Positions 12,439 to 24,707 of a stretch of 64,000 bases of DNA are shown piece after piece (position 1 is the first letter of the stretch; every line of letters starts with the position of its first letter). The DNA comes from Grammothele lineata (Eukaryota; Basidiomycota; Agaricomycetes; Polyporales; Polyporaceae). The notes beneath the pieces were generated by a model. It worked only from the letters and a program-made list of their open reading frames with translations, did not search any database and had not been told where the DNA came from. The stretch spans positions 496,001-560,000 of the forward strand of contig NDFF03000043.1 of the NCBI GenBank assembly GCA_002150815.3, read 5' to 3'. A program made the translations under genes and the position numbers.

Positions 12439-14145
12439 TTGCGCTATACGAGAACGCTTCGAATCTCAGTCCAAGCAGACGCAGAAATAGTGGAAGAGGG
12501 ACTCGGGGAAGCTCGACGCAACGCGCAAGCCACGCTTACCCGCGTTTAAGTATTTGGCCGGTTTCCACCGCTGATAGAAGTTTCTGTCAACGTCTCATTG
12601 CTCCACGCGCAGAGGGAGTACGGTACCCACGGCTGCAAACCTGCTCAATCCGGTGGGAATGCGTGTACCAGCACGTTGTCAGCGTCCAGTTAGACAGATG
12701 GAAGATGGACGCCAGACCTTTTCTAATAGGATTGCGATTGACGCGCTCAATTTGGCAGCGCGTCTCTCAGACGACTAACTTACAATTGCAGGTGGGGCCG
12801 TCCAAAAAGCCGGCATATAGTCGCCACACGAAAAAAGGTCAGTGGCAAACATGCCGCGCCATGGGTGACTGGAGCTGCGGCGCGTCGCCAACACAGCCGC
12901 GGGCTATACGGGAAGCGATCTGCTCAATCAAATAGAACCGACTTCAAACGAACTCGCTGGACGGCATGGACTCAGTATTACCTGAAAGAAACAAGTAAGT
13001 AGTACCCTTGCCTACGTGGAGAAGTGGCAAATGGTCACAATCACAGGGTGGCGGATTCACATTCAGTCAATGTTTGACGGTGGGGGATCCATGATGCACG
13101 CTCTCGAAGCGGCGTCGCCGGGAAATCCCTCGCTTCCGGGACTCGAGCGTGACAGACGAATGTGGATTACGTAAGCCGGTCATATCGCGCGGCGTCTGGA
13201 TGCCTCCTCGTTGAGCCGGACCCTATGATCCCTATCCTCTACTTGAATGGTGGACCTTACTATTTACAGCGATTTCTCACAGTCCTCTCGATCTCACGCA
13301 GCTCGAGGGGTATTGTTCAACTAACAGCGACACTTCCCACTGCAAACCCAAGTTCAACGCTGGGAATCATGTTAAGTCTTACACTTTATTACATCTGACC
13401 ACCATTCGTCTCTCGGCACTGAGTCAATCTACTATTACACTGCAGGTTACGTGGTCTAGCACCGAAGGAGGTCAAGCCGTTGAGAAGAGCGCGGACGGGG
13501 GCGCAATGATCGGGAAACGGGCGAACCCCGATTGGAACGCCAGCTGGGACACGGCTCTGGGCCATTTTTGGCGCAACAAGGGACACCGAGGGACACACAC
13601 TGAGACACTTCGAGACGTGTTTGAGACGCTTGCCGGCCTGCGGAGGCTTTGCATCCTTTCGCTGTCCGTTCGCGTCGAACTTCTTTTTCTCCGTCCGATC
13701 GGATGGCCCTAGGTACAGTAGCGATTCCATGTGTTCCGGCTACGCATACTTCTTCACAGTTCTTGCTTCGCCGACTATAGAATTAGAGGTAAGTAGCCCG
13801 AAATAATTTGGATTCTTGCTCGAGAGTAGCCTCTGACGAATGTATAGGTTGCGACAACACGAGGCTGCAGCATCATGTAGGTGAAAGCCGCAATTGAAGA
13901 GCGGCTTGGGACAACTACAGACCCCAGAACGTCCCAGCCCTGAAGAAATGTCGGTCCGCGTTCAGGTTAGCCCTGACCCCGTGTTTGGAGACGGTGTGTG
14001 CCAAATGATGTGTGTATATCCCATCATATCCTGGGGCCGCCGTGCATCGACCTTCCGCCACAAGCATTTTTCCCTTATACAAGACTACACATGACAGAGC
14101 TAGAAACCGCAGCTTGAGTCTTCCTCTCACAACATCTTCAATAGT
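12439..14145. other. Intergenic; 3' part is a duplicated promoter region
   Basis: No gene recognised. The last 450 bases or so (from about 13,690) resemble the region upstream of the intact exporter at 36,664. Shared blocks include GATCGGATGGCCC, TTGCTTCGCCGA and the stretch near 13,975-14,035 with CGTGTTTG and ATCCCATCA. This shows the duplication included upstream DNA. Confidence 0.55.
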
Positions 14146-15735
14146 TTGAACATGCCGCTCATTGAACATTCTTCACAGGCTCCTCAATCCTGCGCACGCC
14201 GCGGTTCCGCCTTCTGGCTTTGCTACACCTCTATCATTGTATGCAGTATCCTCAGCGCCCTCGACATCACCGCGGTCTCGACCGCACTTCCCGTCATCAC
14301 TCACGACCTCAACGGTGGCGACAAGTTCGTGTGGGTAAGCGCAGCGTATGCGTTGGCTGCAGCCGCGACTATCCCCTTTATAGGGCACCTCGCGAACATC
14401 TTTGGAAGGAGGCCCACGATGGTCGGTTGTATCGGCTTCTTCTTCCTGGGCAGTGCCCTGTCGGGGTCTACGAAGAATATCATATCAGCGCGTCGTAAGT
14501 TCATCTCTATTCGTTCTGCATAGCCGTGATTCTGACCGGTGTTCACAGTCGTTCAGGGAATCGGCAGCGGAGGTATCTCTAATTTGTCTACAATCGTGAT
14601 TTCGGACCTGGTACCTCTGTCCGAGCGCAGAACGTTTACCAGAATCCTTTCCTTGGCTTGGGGACTTGCCTCCGGATGCGGGCCTGTAATTGGTGGGGCG
14701 CTTGCGCAGAACCTCTCATGGAAATGGATATTTTGTGAGCCCCATTCCGCCGACAGCCTGGGCCCTGAATCATTCAGAAACTCGAGTCCAACTCAAGTCC
14801 CACGTCAGTATCCAGCTTCAATGACTAAGTTGGGGCATATCTTACTGACGTCTAACTATCACAAGCTCAATATATACCGTGCTCTAGATCTCTCTCTGAG
14901 CTCTCTTGTCAATTATAGTCAAGACTGTATGCCGGACTCCGTCAGTAGCTACAACAAAAACGGCACTGAATTTTATACAGGTCCCTGAGACGTCCTTCAA
15001 GAGTCGTTCTACGATGTCCGAGTATGTGCATCGTTCAAAGGAAGAATTCAGGTGGTGCCTTTCGACTCAGGTACATGGCACCGTGTCCGCTGGAGCTATC
15101 CGTAAGTAGATACTCGTCAACGATCCCCATTACCGACTCGGTTTCAGCGGTTGTCCAGACTGCGTCCCTATCTACTTCCAAGCCGTCCAAGACACCTCAC
15201 CCATTCGGTCCAGCGTCGACATCTTTCCCCTCACGTTTGGCATCCCCCCTTCTCCGCAATCGTTGTAGGCGGGCCCGGCAAGGCCCTCAAGCAGTACCAG
15301 CCACAGAACCACGTCGGCTGGCCCATCATCCTCGTCGGTCTTGACGGAATGTTCACTATCACCGAGAGCAGCTCGTGCGCGGCGTACCTCAGAGCCCAAG
15401 TGCCTATGGAGGTGGAGGTAGAGATCATATAGGTTGTTATACATTTTTCCGTCCTAGCAGCGCTTCAGGTCTCGAACAGCTCACACTGTCTCGAGTTCTG
15501 CACTTTTCCGCGAAGGCTCGCGCAGTTGCGCATCTAGTTGGCATGTACCTGTCTCAGCGCTGACTTTCCCCGTGCCGTGCCCCACCAGAGCTTCGCCGTC
15601 GCCATTGGGGGAACGATCGTGCAAAACGTCCTCCAGCGTGACTTTCCCCCTGAGTTTGTCTCCGCACGCCAAGCCGCCGACCTCGTTTTGAACGGGCCGC
15701 TATCGAACACTCGTAGAATCCTGGACGTCATGTAG
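14146..15735 (+). pseudogene. Decayed DHA2-type MFS exporter
   Basis: The first part is nearly identical in protein sequence to the intact exporter at 36,664. It has RRGSAFWLCYTSIIVCSIL, LDITAVSTALPVITHDLNGG (motif C region of 14-helix drug:H+ antiporters), HLANIFGRRPTMVG (motif A) and GLASGCGPVIGGALAQN. After WKWIF (about 14,735) some 300 bases no longer match; the helices expected there are missing and stops appear. Homology returns at about 15,060 (VHGTVSAGAI), 15,150 (VPIYFQAVQDTSPIRSSVDI), 15,300 (YQPQNHVGWPIILVGL) and 15,600 (FAVAIGGTIVQNVLQRDFPPEF). These remnants lie in different frames with stops between them. It should be non-functional as a transporter. A short truncated product is formally possible. 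Confidence 0.85.
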
Positions 15736-17828
15736 CCGGCGCGGAGGCTAGGAAAAGGAAAGTATTCGGAAATTTACCTCGAGAAAACGATGCTACACGA
15801 TGTACATTCACAGTGACACCATCCAAGCGAGAGGGAGAGTGCGAGGTCTTAAGACGTTTCGTTGGTCCGTCATAAGAAACTGTTCAGGTCAGGCGTCTTC
15901 GCCGTCGGAAAACGGGCCGGGCTCGTACCCGATCGAGCTGTATGGGAGGTGTCATATGATGCTTAGTGTCTTGAGAACAACGTTGGCAGGACGTACAAGG
16001 TGCTACCCAAGACAGCAGTGTCTTTCAGGATGAGATAAACCTCGTACACGTCGTGTTGAGCCATGACGTGCGGTACTATAAGCGGCACAAATGTCTGTCG
16101 CTCATCGAGCAACTTCCGCCCTACGCAGATATGAGTAAGTGTCGACTTGTCCCCCGGTGTAGAAAGACGGATTCTTCCCGAGAAGACAAAGCTGTTTCTG
16201 TGTCAATCCTATGGCCGCTACTAGGTTGTGATTACTGCGCCCACTGTCGCCAACGTCTGTCAGGACGGTGGCTCATACAAGTGAGGGTACGGTACTCACA
16301 AAGTGCATCCGAGACAGCTAGACGTCCACATCGTGTTGAAGCGTGAAGGAGGCGACAGAATCCAGTGGATTCCCCTTCGCCATATTGAGCCTCGTGCTGT
16401 ACTATAGCTACTTGCGCGTCAGGAAGCCGAAGCTAGACCTCGGCGGAGAGTCAGTCGTTATTGCAAAGTATCAGATGCCCACGCCAGCAGAGCGACTCAC
16501 TGTACTACAGTCCACTGGCTACAGGAGGTACTGTAGATAGGGCTCGGCCTATCACAATCTGTTCGAGGGAGTGTGGACTAGACCGCACGGTCGCGTCTTG
16601 CCTTGACGACCATACGTATGTTGCGCATACTTAACGATCAGAAAGATGAATGGCAAGGAGAAGGATAAGACGGGAAGAGATATGGTTAACGGCTTAGAGT
16701 AGGAAGAGCGGGAGAAGGTTGAGAAGGACCTTCGAAACTTAACTGGACGGTGAAGGGTCGTATTCAGGTCAATGATGACTCCTATAACAGAATGACGTCA
16801 AACGGATCACTGCAGGGAGGTCTTCGAGATCATGACAAGACATAACGGCGATCTCACGACACACTCTGACAGAATATGGCCAGGGCGGGAGGGGTTTTGC
16901 TCGATAGAGGAATTGAAGGTGACCTTGCAGAAGCTACGAACAGATATCTGGAGCATCAGAGGAGCACGTACAAAGAAGACGATTTGAACTTAAACGCAAC
17001 TTAAAGTATCTCACCAAGCTCCTGAAGGAGGCTTTGATACTGTCGCTGGAGCTACGATCAACGTCGTCTTGACAGACGAGGTGGGCCGGAAGACGTACCT
17101 TATCTCGCGATCGCGTTGGATGCTAGTCGCTTCAGTATTAGACTTCCTCTAGCATAAGAAGCGTGCACTACAGATGAGAGTCAAAGTTGAATGATTGAAT
17201 GTCGAAGTACGACCAATGTAGGTATCAAAGGTGACGTAGCGACCCCACGGCCTGCCTCCTGCGCGCAGGATGGATTAACACATGGACACCAAAGAGCGCC
17301 CTGAGCGCAGCCAGCGTCCAGTCGATGGAACTTCGTTTAACGGATTTGTTGAGGGAAGAGGGGCGAGTACGCGTGGGGGCACGAGCCGAGTGCGTGGCTC
17401 GAGGTGAGGCAAAGTGTCGCGCGACGAACCCAGAAACCGCTTGTTGGGCGGCGTTTGGTAGTCCTGGTGCGTGTGGATCCTGACCGATCATGCAGAGGCC
17501 CCTTCGTGGACATCCTTATATGGCCCTAACGATAGGTGTTGGAAAACGGCCGGCTTCATGTTGAGTCCGTCATTCGTACGCACAGGCTGTTCCCGATTAG
17601 GTATTCATCACTACGTAAGCACGTCGGCATCTCGGCAGTTCATTCAGGTCGCCGGACGAGTACGAATACACGGGGAAAGGAGTTGTAAATGGACGTCGAA
17701 ACCATATAGGATTATAAGAATTCTGCAACAAAATACGTACACTGAGGGCAGCAACAAGGGAGATAGTAGATATTACCCACCACCAACTTAGTCTACCACC
17801 TGCGTCTAACTCCCGCGAACACGCACGT
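15736..17828. other. Intergenic, no gene recognised
   Basis: About 2.1 kb. No frame longer than 110 codons and no family signature. Around 16,640-17,150 the plus strand shows broken frames with charged stretches (MNGKEKDKTGRDMVNG, then EEREKVEKDLRNL after a stop) and INVVLTDEVGRKTYLISRS. These may be remnants of a decayed gene, but I cannot assign it. Confidence 0.4.
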
Positions 17829-19798
17829 TCACTTCCGCCTCAGCACCACATCAACAGAAGGAACGTGGAGCCTCCTGTCCTCTCCCGCACCTGTGAAGTA
17901 GATCGCATTGATGGCCGCGTTGTTGCGCACGCCCCACAGGTCCTGGCCATTCCAATACGGATAACACCCCATATGCTTCACGCCGTTGTACCCAGGGATG
18001 CCGGTGTCAATCCTGTCACGCACAAGCAACGCGTTCAGCGCCGAGGACCAGGTGGCCGTGGAGCTGGATAATACGTACCTGAACTCGTCCCGCCGCATGC
18101 TCGAGCGCAGCGCAAGCCGCCCTGGGGCCCCAAAGCGCTTCAGCACGTCCACACCCTGAATGGTGAAGTGCTCCATGTACAGCGTCCCGCGCTCGATCGT
18201 GATGCGGGTGTCCGACGGCTTCTCCACGCCGGCGTCGGCGTCGGCGTCGACCCACGTCCCCACGTAGAGGTCTGCAGCGAGGTCCGCGAGGGCGGCGTCG
18301 ATGGCGGGCTGGAAGATCTCGAAGGTGTCGTATGCGAGCTTAGCGGCGTCTGGGTACCGCCCGCCCATGAGGACGACGACGCCGTAGCCCGTTCCGGGGT
18401 GGATGGCGAGCGCGGCGTGGTACCCGGCCATCGCGCCCACTGCCCGATGTATAGAGTGAGAGAGAGCGGTCAGACGCGATACGAACGAAACAGAGGCCGC
18501 ACAGAGACGTACACTTCCAGTAGATCTTCCTCAGCCTCCCGTTCGAGTCGGGGGCCTTGATGATCTCCCAGATGAACCCGATCTCTGTCCAGTCGTCTTC
18601 CTCGAACGCGTGCACGGTGTCCTTCCATTTCGCGAGGGAGTGCGGCGATATCTGACTCTTGGGGTGGCGCGCATTGAGAAGGGTCTGGGTGACGGTAATC
18701 ATGTCCGACAGTGAAGAGAATTGGCCGCCCGCGGGGTTCATTGCATCTAAGAAGTCTTGGTCCTGTTTGAATGGACGGACAATTAGTGAAGCTGATAGAT
18801 AGGTGACTATATGCGCTCGTACCGCAACTTCGGGGCCCACTGAAGGGACGACGACGAGGTGCTTGTTCGCCTCCGTAGTCAGGAAGTGGCTTCCGTTGAG
18901 GCCCATAGGATCGAACACATCGCGCTGGAGCAGCTCAGCGTAGTCTAGTGACGGTTTCCCTCCGGAAGCAGCGTTGTTCGCGGCTTCTAGTGCGACGCCG
19001 AGAAGTCCTGTCCCAGTGTTCGAGTACGCAGGATACGTTGACGGAGGCGACGTGAGATGGCGTTTTGCGATAGAGTCCAAGAGGGCCTGGTGGGAGGGGA
19101 AGGGGTTGCCGTTCGTCGGGGGAGGACCGCCGCCGAACATGTTTTGCGGCCACTCGGAGACGACACCTGGTGGCCAGTCTCGACCGAGGCCAGACGTGTG
19201 GGTAACGAGCTGCCAGAGCGTCATCGGCGCAGACTCGCGGGATTGGTAAGGGAGGGAGGGGTCGAGACCTTCTGGACGGTACTTGAAATCCGGGAGGTGC
19301 TTGTCAACCGGGTCACTCCTATGTGTCCCATGAGCGACACAGAGGCTGCTCAGAAGACTGTAGAACGTACCAAGATATAACGCCCCGCTCCTCCAAAATG
19401 AGTCCTTCCAACGCCGTGAACAGCTTGGAGACCGATGCGATACGGTACATGGAGTGGCTTGTTGTGGGCAGGGAAGAGGCCGATTCGTTCCCGCGCGTAA
19501 CTCCGAAGTTCTTCTCGTAGAGCGGGCCATCGAGGGCGACGATGGCGACGGACAGGCTATCGATGTCCCCTTTGGAAAATCTCTTCGTGAAGTAAGAATC
19601 GACTTGGGCGGTGGCTGCTCGAATGGCGGGATGGGCGGGCGACGGCGGCGTGTCCGCGAAGAGTTCGGGGAGGAAGGGCCGGCAACTCCAGCGTTCGGAC
19701 TCGTCGTTCGCGAGGAAAGGTATGGGGAAATAACCAGAGTAGTGGGCCCCAGCGAGTACGGAGACGGCAGCGACGGCTACCGTTGGGAGTGACCACAT
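17829..19798 (-). CDS. Beta-lactamase-like serine hydrolase (class C fold)
   Basis: A serine hydrolase of the beta-lactamase/transpeptidase-like family, read on the minus strand with a few short introns. The N-terminus MWSLPTVAVAAVSVLAGAHY is a likely signal peptide or signal anchor, so the enzyme probably enters the secretory pathway. The SxxK catalytic motif is SVSK at about residues 122-125 (YRIASVSKLFTALEG). The YxN motif is YSN in YPAYSNTGTGLLGVALE. Also typical are MTLWQLVTHTSGLGRDW and FDPMGLNGSHF. The C-terminal part (GYHAALAIHPGTGYGVVVLMGG) corresponds to the region with the third active-site element, then a beta-rich extension. One intron lies between GPEVA and DQDFLDAMNP. A GTCGGC repeat encodes an Asp-Ala run near 18,233-18,250. 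In fungi such proteins act as esterases, transferases or hydrolases in secondary metabolism; the substrate here is unknown. Confidence 0.87.
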
Positions 19799-20720
19799 GC
19801 TGAGGGCCTATCTGAGAGGACTTGCGAGAGGGAGCCTGAGCGCAGAGGAGGCGACTGGATAGACTGCAGAGGCGAAGGGGCAGGGAGCTCGCCGGACAGC
19901 CCTTTCCCCATGCGAGTGCAATACGGATAGCTATGGGCGTCACATGTGGCTGCTTCGAGGGATCGAGAACCGAATTCGACCGGAAGGTAACTGAACTCTC
20001 GGTCGCATCGAGACAGGGCGCAGTGTTACGGCGTGGAAGGCAGAGGGATCGAAGTAAGCGCTCACATGCCGGAACGCGTTACGAGCAGGTGTGATGCTGC
20101 AGGCGTCACTCAGGGACAGCGGCAAACAGGCTGGCAGCGTGACAAAATCAATCGAAGCCCCAAACCGCAACCTCCGCATGTTGGTCGGCACTAGACATGC
20201 CCAGCCAACGCCCAGCACTGTGTCCGATCAGTTCAGCTCAAGAGGCCGCATCTACCGTCGTACACAAAGATACCGGGTACGCACCCGTGAGTTTCCTCGC
20301 GACCCGGTCATCGGGGCCCTTGTCCGCATGAGCATACCCTCGCCTGACCATGGCAATATCGACTAATGACGCCATCTCCTTCAGGTTGATTGATCCGTTA
20401 TCGAAGACATCCTGGCATCCGTAAGACACGCCTTTTCCGTGGTGGAACTAGAAGCTCAACGTCTTCGTCATGTCGTCTTTCCTTCATTCAGCAAACGAAT
20501 CTCCCCCCGCTACTTTCAGTAACATGTTAAGTATTCAACTGCCTCGCGCACTAGAGCCACGTTCAACCAGTAATCCTTCTTTATACAGGACATACATGCG
20601 ATAGTCTTCGAGACTCGATGCTGCGAATAGCTTAATCCTCCTTTACCGCCGCTGTCCGTCCTCGAAACAAGTCCTTTCCTTCCACGTCTTACGGTCTGTG
20701 GGTATATACGCCGCGCACGC
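19799..20720. other. Intergenic, no gene recognised
   Basis: About 920 bases between the start of the serine hydrolase gene and the 3' end of the first polytopic membrane protein gene, both on the minus strand. Only short unsupported frames; probably the hydrolase promoter. Confidence 0.45.
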
Positions 20721-22087
20721 CTAGTACGCGCGACCTTCACTGATAGCCCACTCTTGCCCCGCGCGCGCAATCCCAAACGGGTGCGCTGGCTGCATCCCCT
20801 CTCCAGCCCCTATCCCCCCAACGACGCGCGTCCGGGAGAGGTCCGGCCACGATCCCTTCGAGTACGTCTCCGCCGTCGAGAACGACCCGCAACTCGTGAC
20901 CATCGTCGCGGACCGGTTCTGCCCCCGCGGGTACCCCGCGGAGCCCGGGCTCGAGAACGCGGGGGAGAGCTGCAGAGGGAGCGCGGCGCCTGAGCCTGTC
21001 GCGCCCGACTTTCCCCCGATGATGGGCGCGGCGGAGGACGTGGTGGAGGAGGCGGAGGCGAGGACCATGCGGAGGATGATGAGGTTCGGAGCGATTCCCT
21101 GACGCGTACGGAAACGGAAGTCAGATGAGGATCGCTGAGCCTGTGTGGGGCCTCTGAATCGAACGCGGGTACGCACCGTCAGAGCCCCGATGATCGCTGA
21201 CACGGGGAGTTGCTGGGGGAGCTTCAGGATGATCAGCGGGATGTATATTACGCCCGCAGCCGAGTACATTGCCGCGCTTTCGACCATGATGGCGAGCACC
21301 GAGGAGTAGCTCACAGCCTTGGGGTTGGCTGTGCGGTACCGCTGCATGGTGCGTGCTTGGCGCCATAGACGTCCGGCGATGAAGAGCGTGCATAGGACGT
21401 TGAGGGATATAGTGAGGCAGTAGAAGGCAGTCTCGAGGTGAACGACGTTTGGAGAGGTAAGCAGTGCGTGTGGGCGTGAGGTCACGACAATTAGGGCAAT
21501 GCCAGAGCCTAAGTTTACAGCGTGAGTACTAACAAAAAGTAGAGCGTAGACTGGAAACATACCGACAGTGGCGAGCCAGAGTAGGCATGGAATAAGGACA
21601 ACGTAAAGCTGTCCCTCCCAGATGACCCAAAGACGATAAGCCTGAAATACAGTTAGACACTCGCATCCTTGTGAGTACTTTCCAGCGATGACGTACAAGC
21701 AAACTATCTGCTAGCCATATGTCCAACACATAGAACGCGTCCTTCACAATAGCGCTCTTGGAAGACACAGACTGAGAGTAGTCCCCGGCGTGGTTCGGAA
21801 CCTCGACGAACTCAACCTCTGCCCAGACCGTGCCAGTGATGAAATAAATAGAAGAGGAGATGAGCATCGTGATCGTGTAGACCAATAGGACGTTCCTCGA
21901 ACGACTCTTCTCCCTGCGCGTAAGGAGGAAGTGTATACATATCCCCGCCAGGACGATGTACACTCCTGCATGCGCAGAGTAAGCACCGGCGTGCGAGAGG
22001 AAATGTGAAGTGCGCACCGTAGCCGATGCATGCAACAACGGCAGCGGAGTAGCTCAGACGAGCCTCCAGAAGAGCTGGGGGAATCAT
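20721..22087 (-). CDS. Polytopic membrane protein, tandem copy 1
   Basis: A multi-helix membrane protein of unknown function, of a type common in mushroom genomes, read on the minus strand. Exon 1 starts MIPPALLEARLSYSAAVVAC and splices to VYIVLAGICIHFLLTRREK. The next segments are VLLVYTITMLISSSIYFITG, AYRLWVIWEGQLYVVLIPC and SGIALIVVTSRPHALL. NVLCTLFIAGRLWRQARTM and MVESAAMYSAAGVIYIPLII follow, giving about seven helices. The last exon starts GIAPNLIILRMVLASAS and continues as a Gly/Ser-rich cytoplasmic tail to the stop at 20,721. The layout recalls seven-helix fungal membrane proteins, but no receptor signature can be confirmed. It lies just downstream of a paralogue in the same orientation. 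Confidence 0.8.
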
Positions 22088-22666
22088 TGCCTGCGGTATC
22101 CTGGGCGTGCGGTTCGATGGGGCCGTACGTGGACATTATGACACTGTGAGCGTGGATTTAAGCCACCCGCGTATGCGCTGTACATAGCCTCCTGCGCCTG
22201 TGAACGCACTAACACCCCGCGCAAGAAGAGAATTACACACATCTCTTGATGGACTGACGCTGGACGACATGTGATGGTGATGAGATTTCTTGAAACTAGA
22301 CACACAGTCGTTCAAGTACGGTCTTAATCGGAACGCCGGCCTCGAGCGGTGGGACCTGCATGCTCCCAACGGTTGAGTTCTGAGCACGCGCCGCATCCTC
22401 AAGTTGCCGTCGTCGCATCGGAACAGTCTCTGGTGGCTTTCGACAGATGGTACCTCTGCACGATATATCTAGAACGAGGAAACGCTTGGCCGTATACACC
22501 GAAAAACACAAAGAAGCCGGATATCTACATCACCCAGATGTGTATTCGTACAACATACCGCGAGAACACCAAGATGCGAACTAGAACCGCTCACTACGCT
22601 TCGATATCATACATGATCCTTGTCGAGAGAACTGCCCCTGTCCATGGACTAGGAAGGTTGTGTCAG
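22088..22666. other. Intergenic between tandem membrane genes
   Basis: About 580 bases with no supported coding frame. It separates the 3' end of copy 2 from the start of copy 1 and probably contains the copy 1 promoter. Confidence 0.45.
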
Positions 22667-23810
22667 CTAGGGGTAGAGAGCTTGCATGGAAGAGAGCCGA
22701 CCTTAGACACGCCGCCGGCACCAGTTGACATAGCCGCTTCGGCATCGCCCCCACGCGTCTGAAGCGGGATGAGGCTGGCCTCGAGACGAGCGGACTGTCC
22801 GCTAACCATTCGCAATATGATTAGATGCGGTGCAATGGCCTGACGTATCTACAGTCAGCAATCACGGCTGCTATAAATGAGGGATAGGACATACGGCGGC
22901 GGCGCCCAGGAGGGCAGAGAAAGGAAACTGAAGGGGTATATTCTTGGCGAACATCGGAATGTAGATGATCGCGCAAATGGCGTATAGCGCGGCGCTCTCG
23001 AGGAATATGACGACTTCAGGAGCATACCCGCGAGACTGCGGCCGGTCCTCGAGGAGGAAGAGAGTGCGGCGGCGGTACATGAGGCGCGCGGCAATGAGGA
23101 GCGTGGTCAGTACGTTGGTGCTGACAGACAGCGACCAGAACGGAGTGCCGAAGTCGATGACGGCGGCCTGGCCGAAGACCGCGCCTGGCTTGGCGGTCTC
23201 GACCAGGAGACCGATTCCCGTGGCTGCCGAGGAAAAACGGAAAGGGTGAATATGGAACTAAACGGTAAAGGGGCACGGAACGCACCGAGTGTAGCTAGAT
23301 ACAGAAGCGTTGGCAAGACTGTCACGTACATCTTGTCCGCGTAGATTGCCATGGCTCGGTACAGCTAACGACACGAGTCAGCAGATATCAGGAAGGATAT
23401 ACGTGCATATGCCTTACAATAAAGCCATCAGCCAACCATATGGTGACCGTGTACGTCGTGTCCTTGAGAATCGCGAGGCGAGAGGAAAGCTGGCCGGCGA
23501 AGAGCCCCGGGTCCTCCGAAGACTCGACGAACTCTATCTCGCTCCATTTGGATCCCGCGACAAAGTAGATCATCTGGAGAGCGAAGACTGCTCCAACCCA
23601 GGTGAGAAGGACTTTCTTCCCTGCTTTATGGCGTGACGGGCTGACGATAATCTTGTATGCGGTCTGGGCAGCGATAGCGACATACAGACCTGAGAAGCGT
23701 GATTAAATCAGCGTGAAGCAATGTGAGGAATGGCAGGATGACAGACCGAACGTTACTGATGCGACCAGTGCAGCGGCATAGCTCATTCGCGCAGCGGTGA
23801 GGGAGGACAT
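22667..23810 (-). CDS. Polytopic membrane protein, tandem copy 2
   Basis: A paralogue of the gene just downstream, with the same layout. Exon 1 starts MSSLTAARMSYAAALVASVT. It continues with KVLLTWVGAVFALQMIYFVA, GSKWSEIEFVESSEDPG (compare VWAEVEFVEVPNHAG in copy 1), TVTIWLADGFIV, MYVTVLPTLLYLATLG and NVLTTLLIAARLMYRRRTL. VVIFLESAALYAICAIIYIP comes next. The final exon starts AIAPHLIILRMVSGQSARLE, matching GIAPNLIILRMV in copy 1, and ends VGSLPCKLSTPS at 22,667. The shared exon borders and motifs show tandem duplication followed by strong divergence. The function is unknown; the loop with EVEFVE/EIEFVE is the best-conserved element. Confidence 0.8.
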
Positions 23811-24707
23811 GGCGGGTGCGAACGACTTGCGAGTCTCCGACACGATGCCGGTATGCTGAGAGGAGCGCCACCTTTATAAGCGGAAGGGATGACGGTCGCT
23901 CTGTTTCGCATGCTCTGGCCTACACGTCCCTTCACTACGATACCGTCTGTCAGTCACCAGAGGGACGGCGTGGGCTTAGTTCGTCGCAGGAACGCACCCA
24001 GATGGTCTCCATTCGGCGGCGCACGGCGCTGTCCGGGCGAAGCCGGGGTATTGAGCGTTCTGCCTCCGTGAAAAAGGGTTCCGAAGGCGGCACTAGTCGC
24101 ATGGTGGCGCCCGCCACGAAGAAGATGTGATTATGGGACGAGGGCTTCAGGGGCTCGGGCTTCTATCGGGTAGTTCAGAGGAAGGTCTCAGCAAGGTTTG
24201 AACTTGAAGCTTTGAAGTTCGAGACCTCGCGGTGGCGCCAGTCTCCGACGCTCTTCGGGGAGTGTGACGAGCGAGTTCGGCATTGATGCCGATTGGCTGG
24301 AACAGCAGCCGATTTGGGGCTCCGTTTATTCTTGACTCATCTGCGCCCAGTTCTATGCGCCCACCGGCAACCACTCTGGCATGCGTTCAGTACAGAAGTC
24401 ACATGGATAGATATGGCCAGATAGGGGGAGGTGAGCGGGAAGTCCTGGAAACTCTGTGTCCTCTGAGGAAATGAGGCCTAACCGTCGTGCCCGGCCCGAT
24501 TATACCAGCCGTCGGACTTTGAAACATTCCGGGCCAGCGACTTCGCACTGTCTATACACTTACAACTCGCGCTGATGGTGAGCGACTGACGAAGCGCGCC
24601 CCACGCGAGAACTCTACCAGTATCTACAGGAGTAAGCAACTACCCTTTTGGATGATGATGATAAATACTGCTCTCACCCTTGCTCTAAGCTAAAGCATAC
24701 GCTCACT
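23811..24707. other. Divergent promoter region, no gene recognised
   Basis: About 900 bases between the divergently transcribed membrane protein and first UstYa-like gene. Short frames only. It probably holds both promoters; no specific operator can be named. Confidence 0.45.

Noticed and set aside
15736..17828. Possible gene in the stretch with EEREKVEKDLRNL and NVVLTDEVGRKTYL
   Set aside because: Frames are broken by stops without compensating splice sites and no family could be named.
18016..18560. Frames opposite and beside the serine hydrolase 3' half
   Set aside because: Composition shadows of the GC-rich coding exon that carries the C-terminal part of the enzyme.
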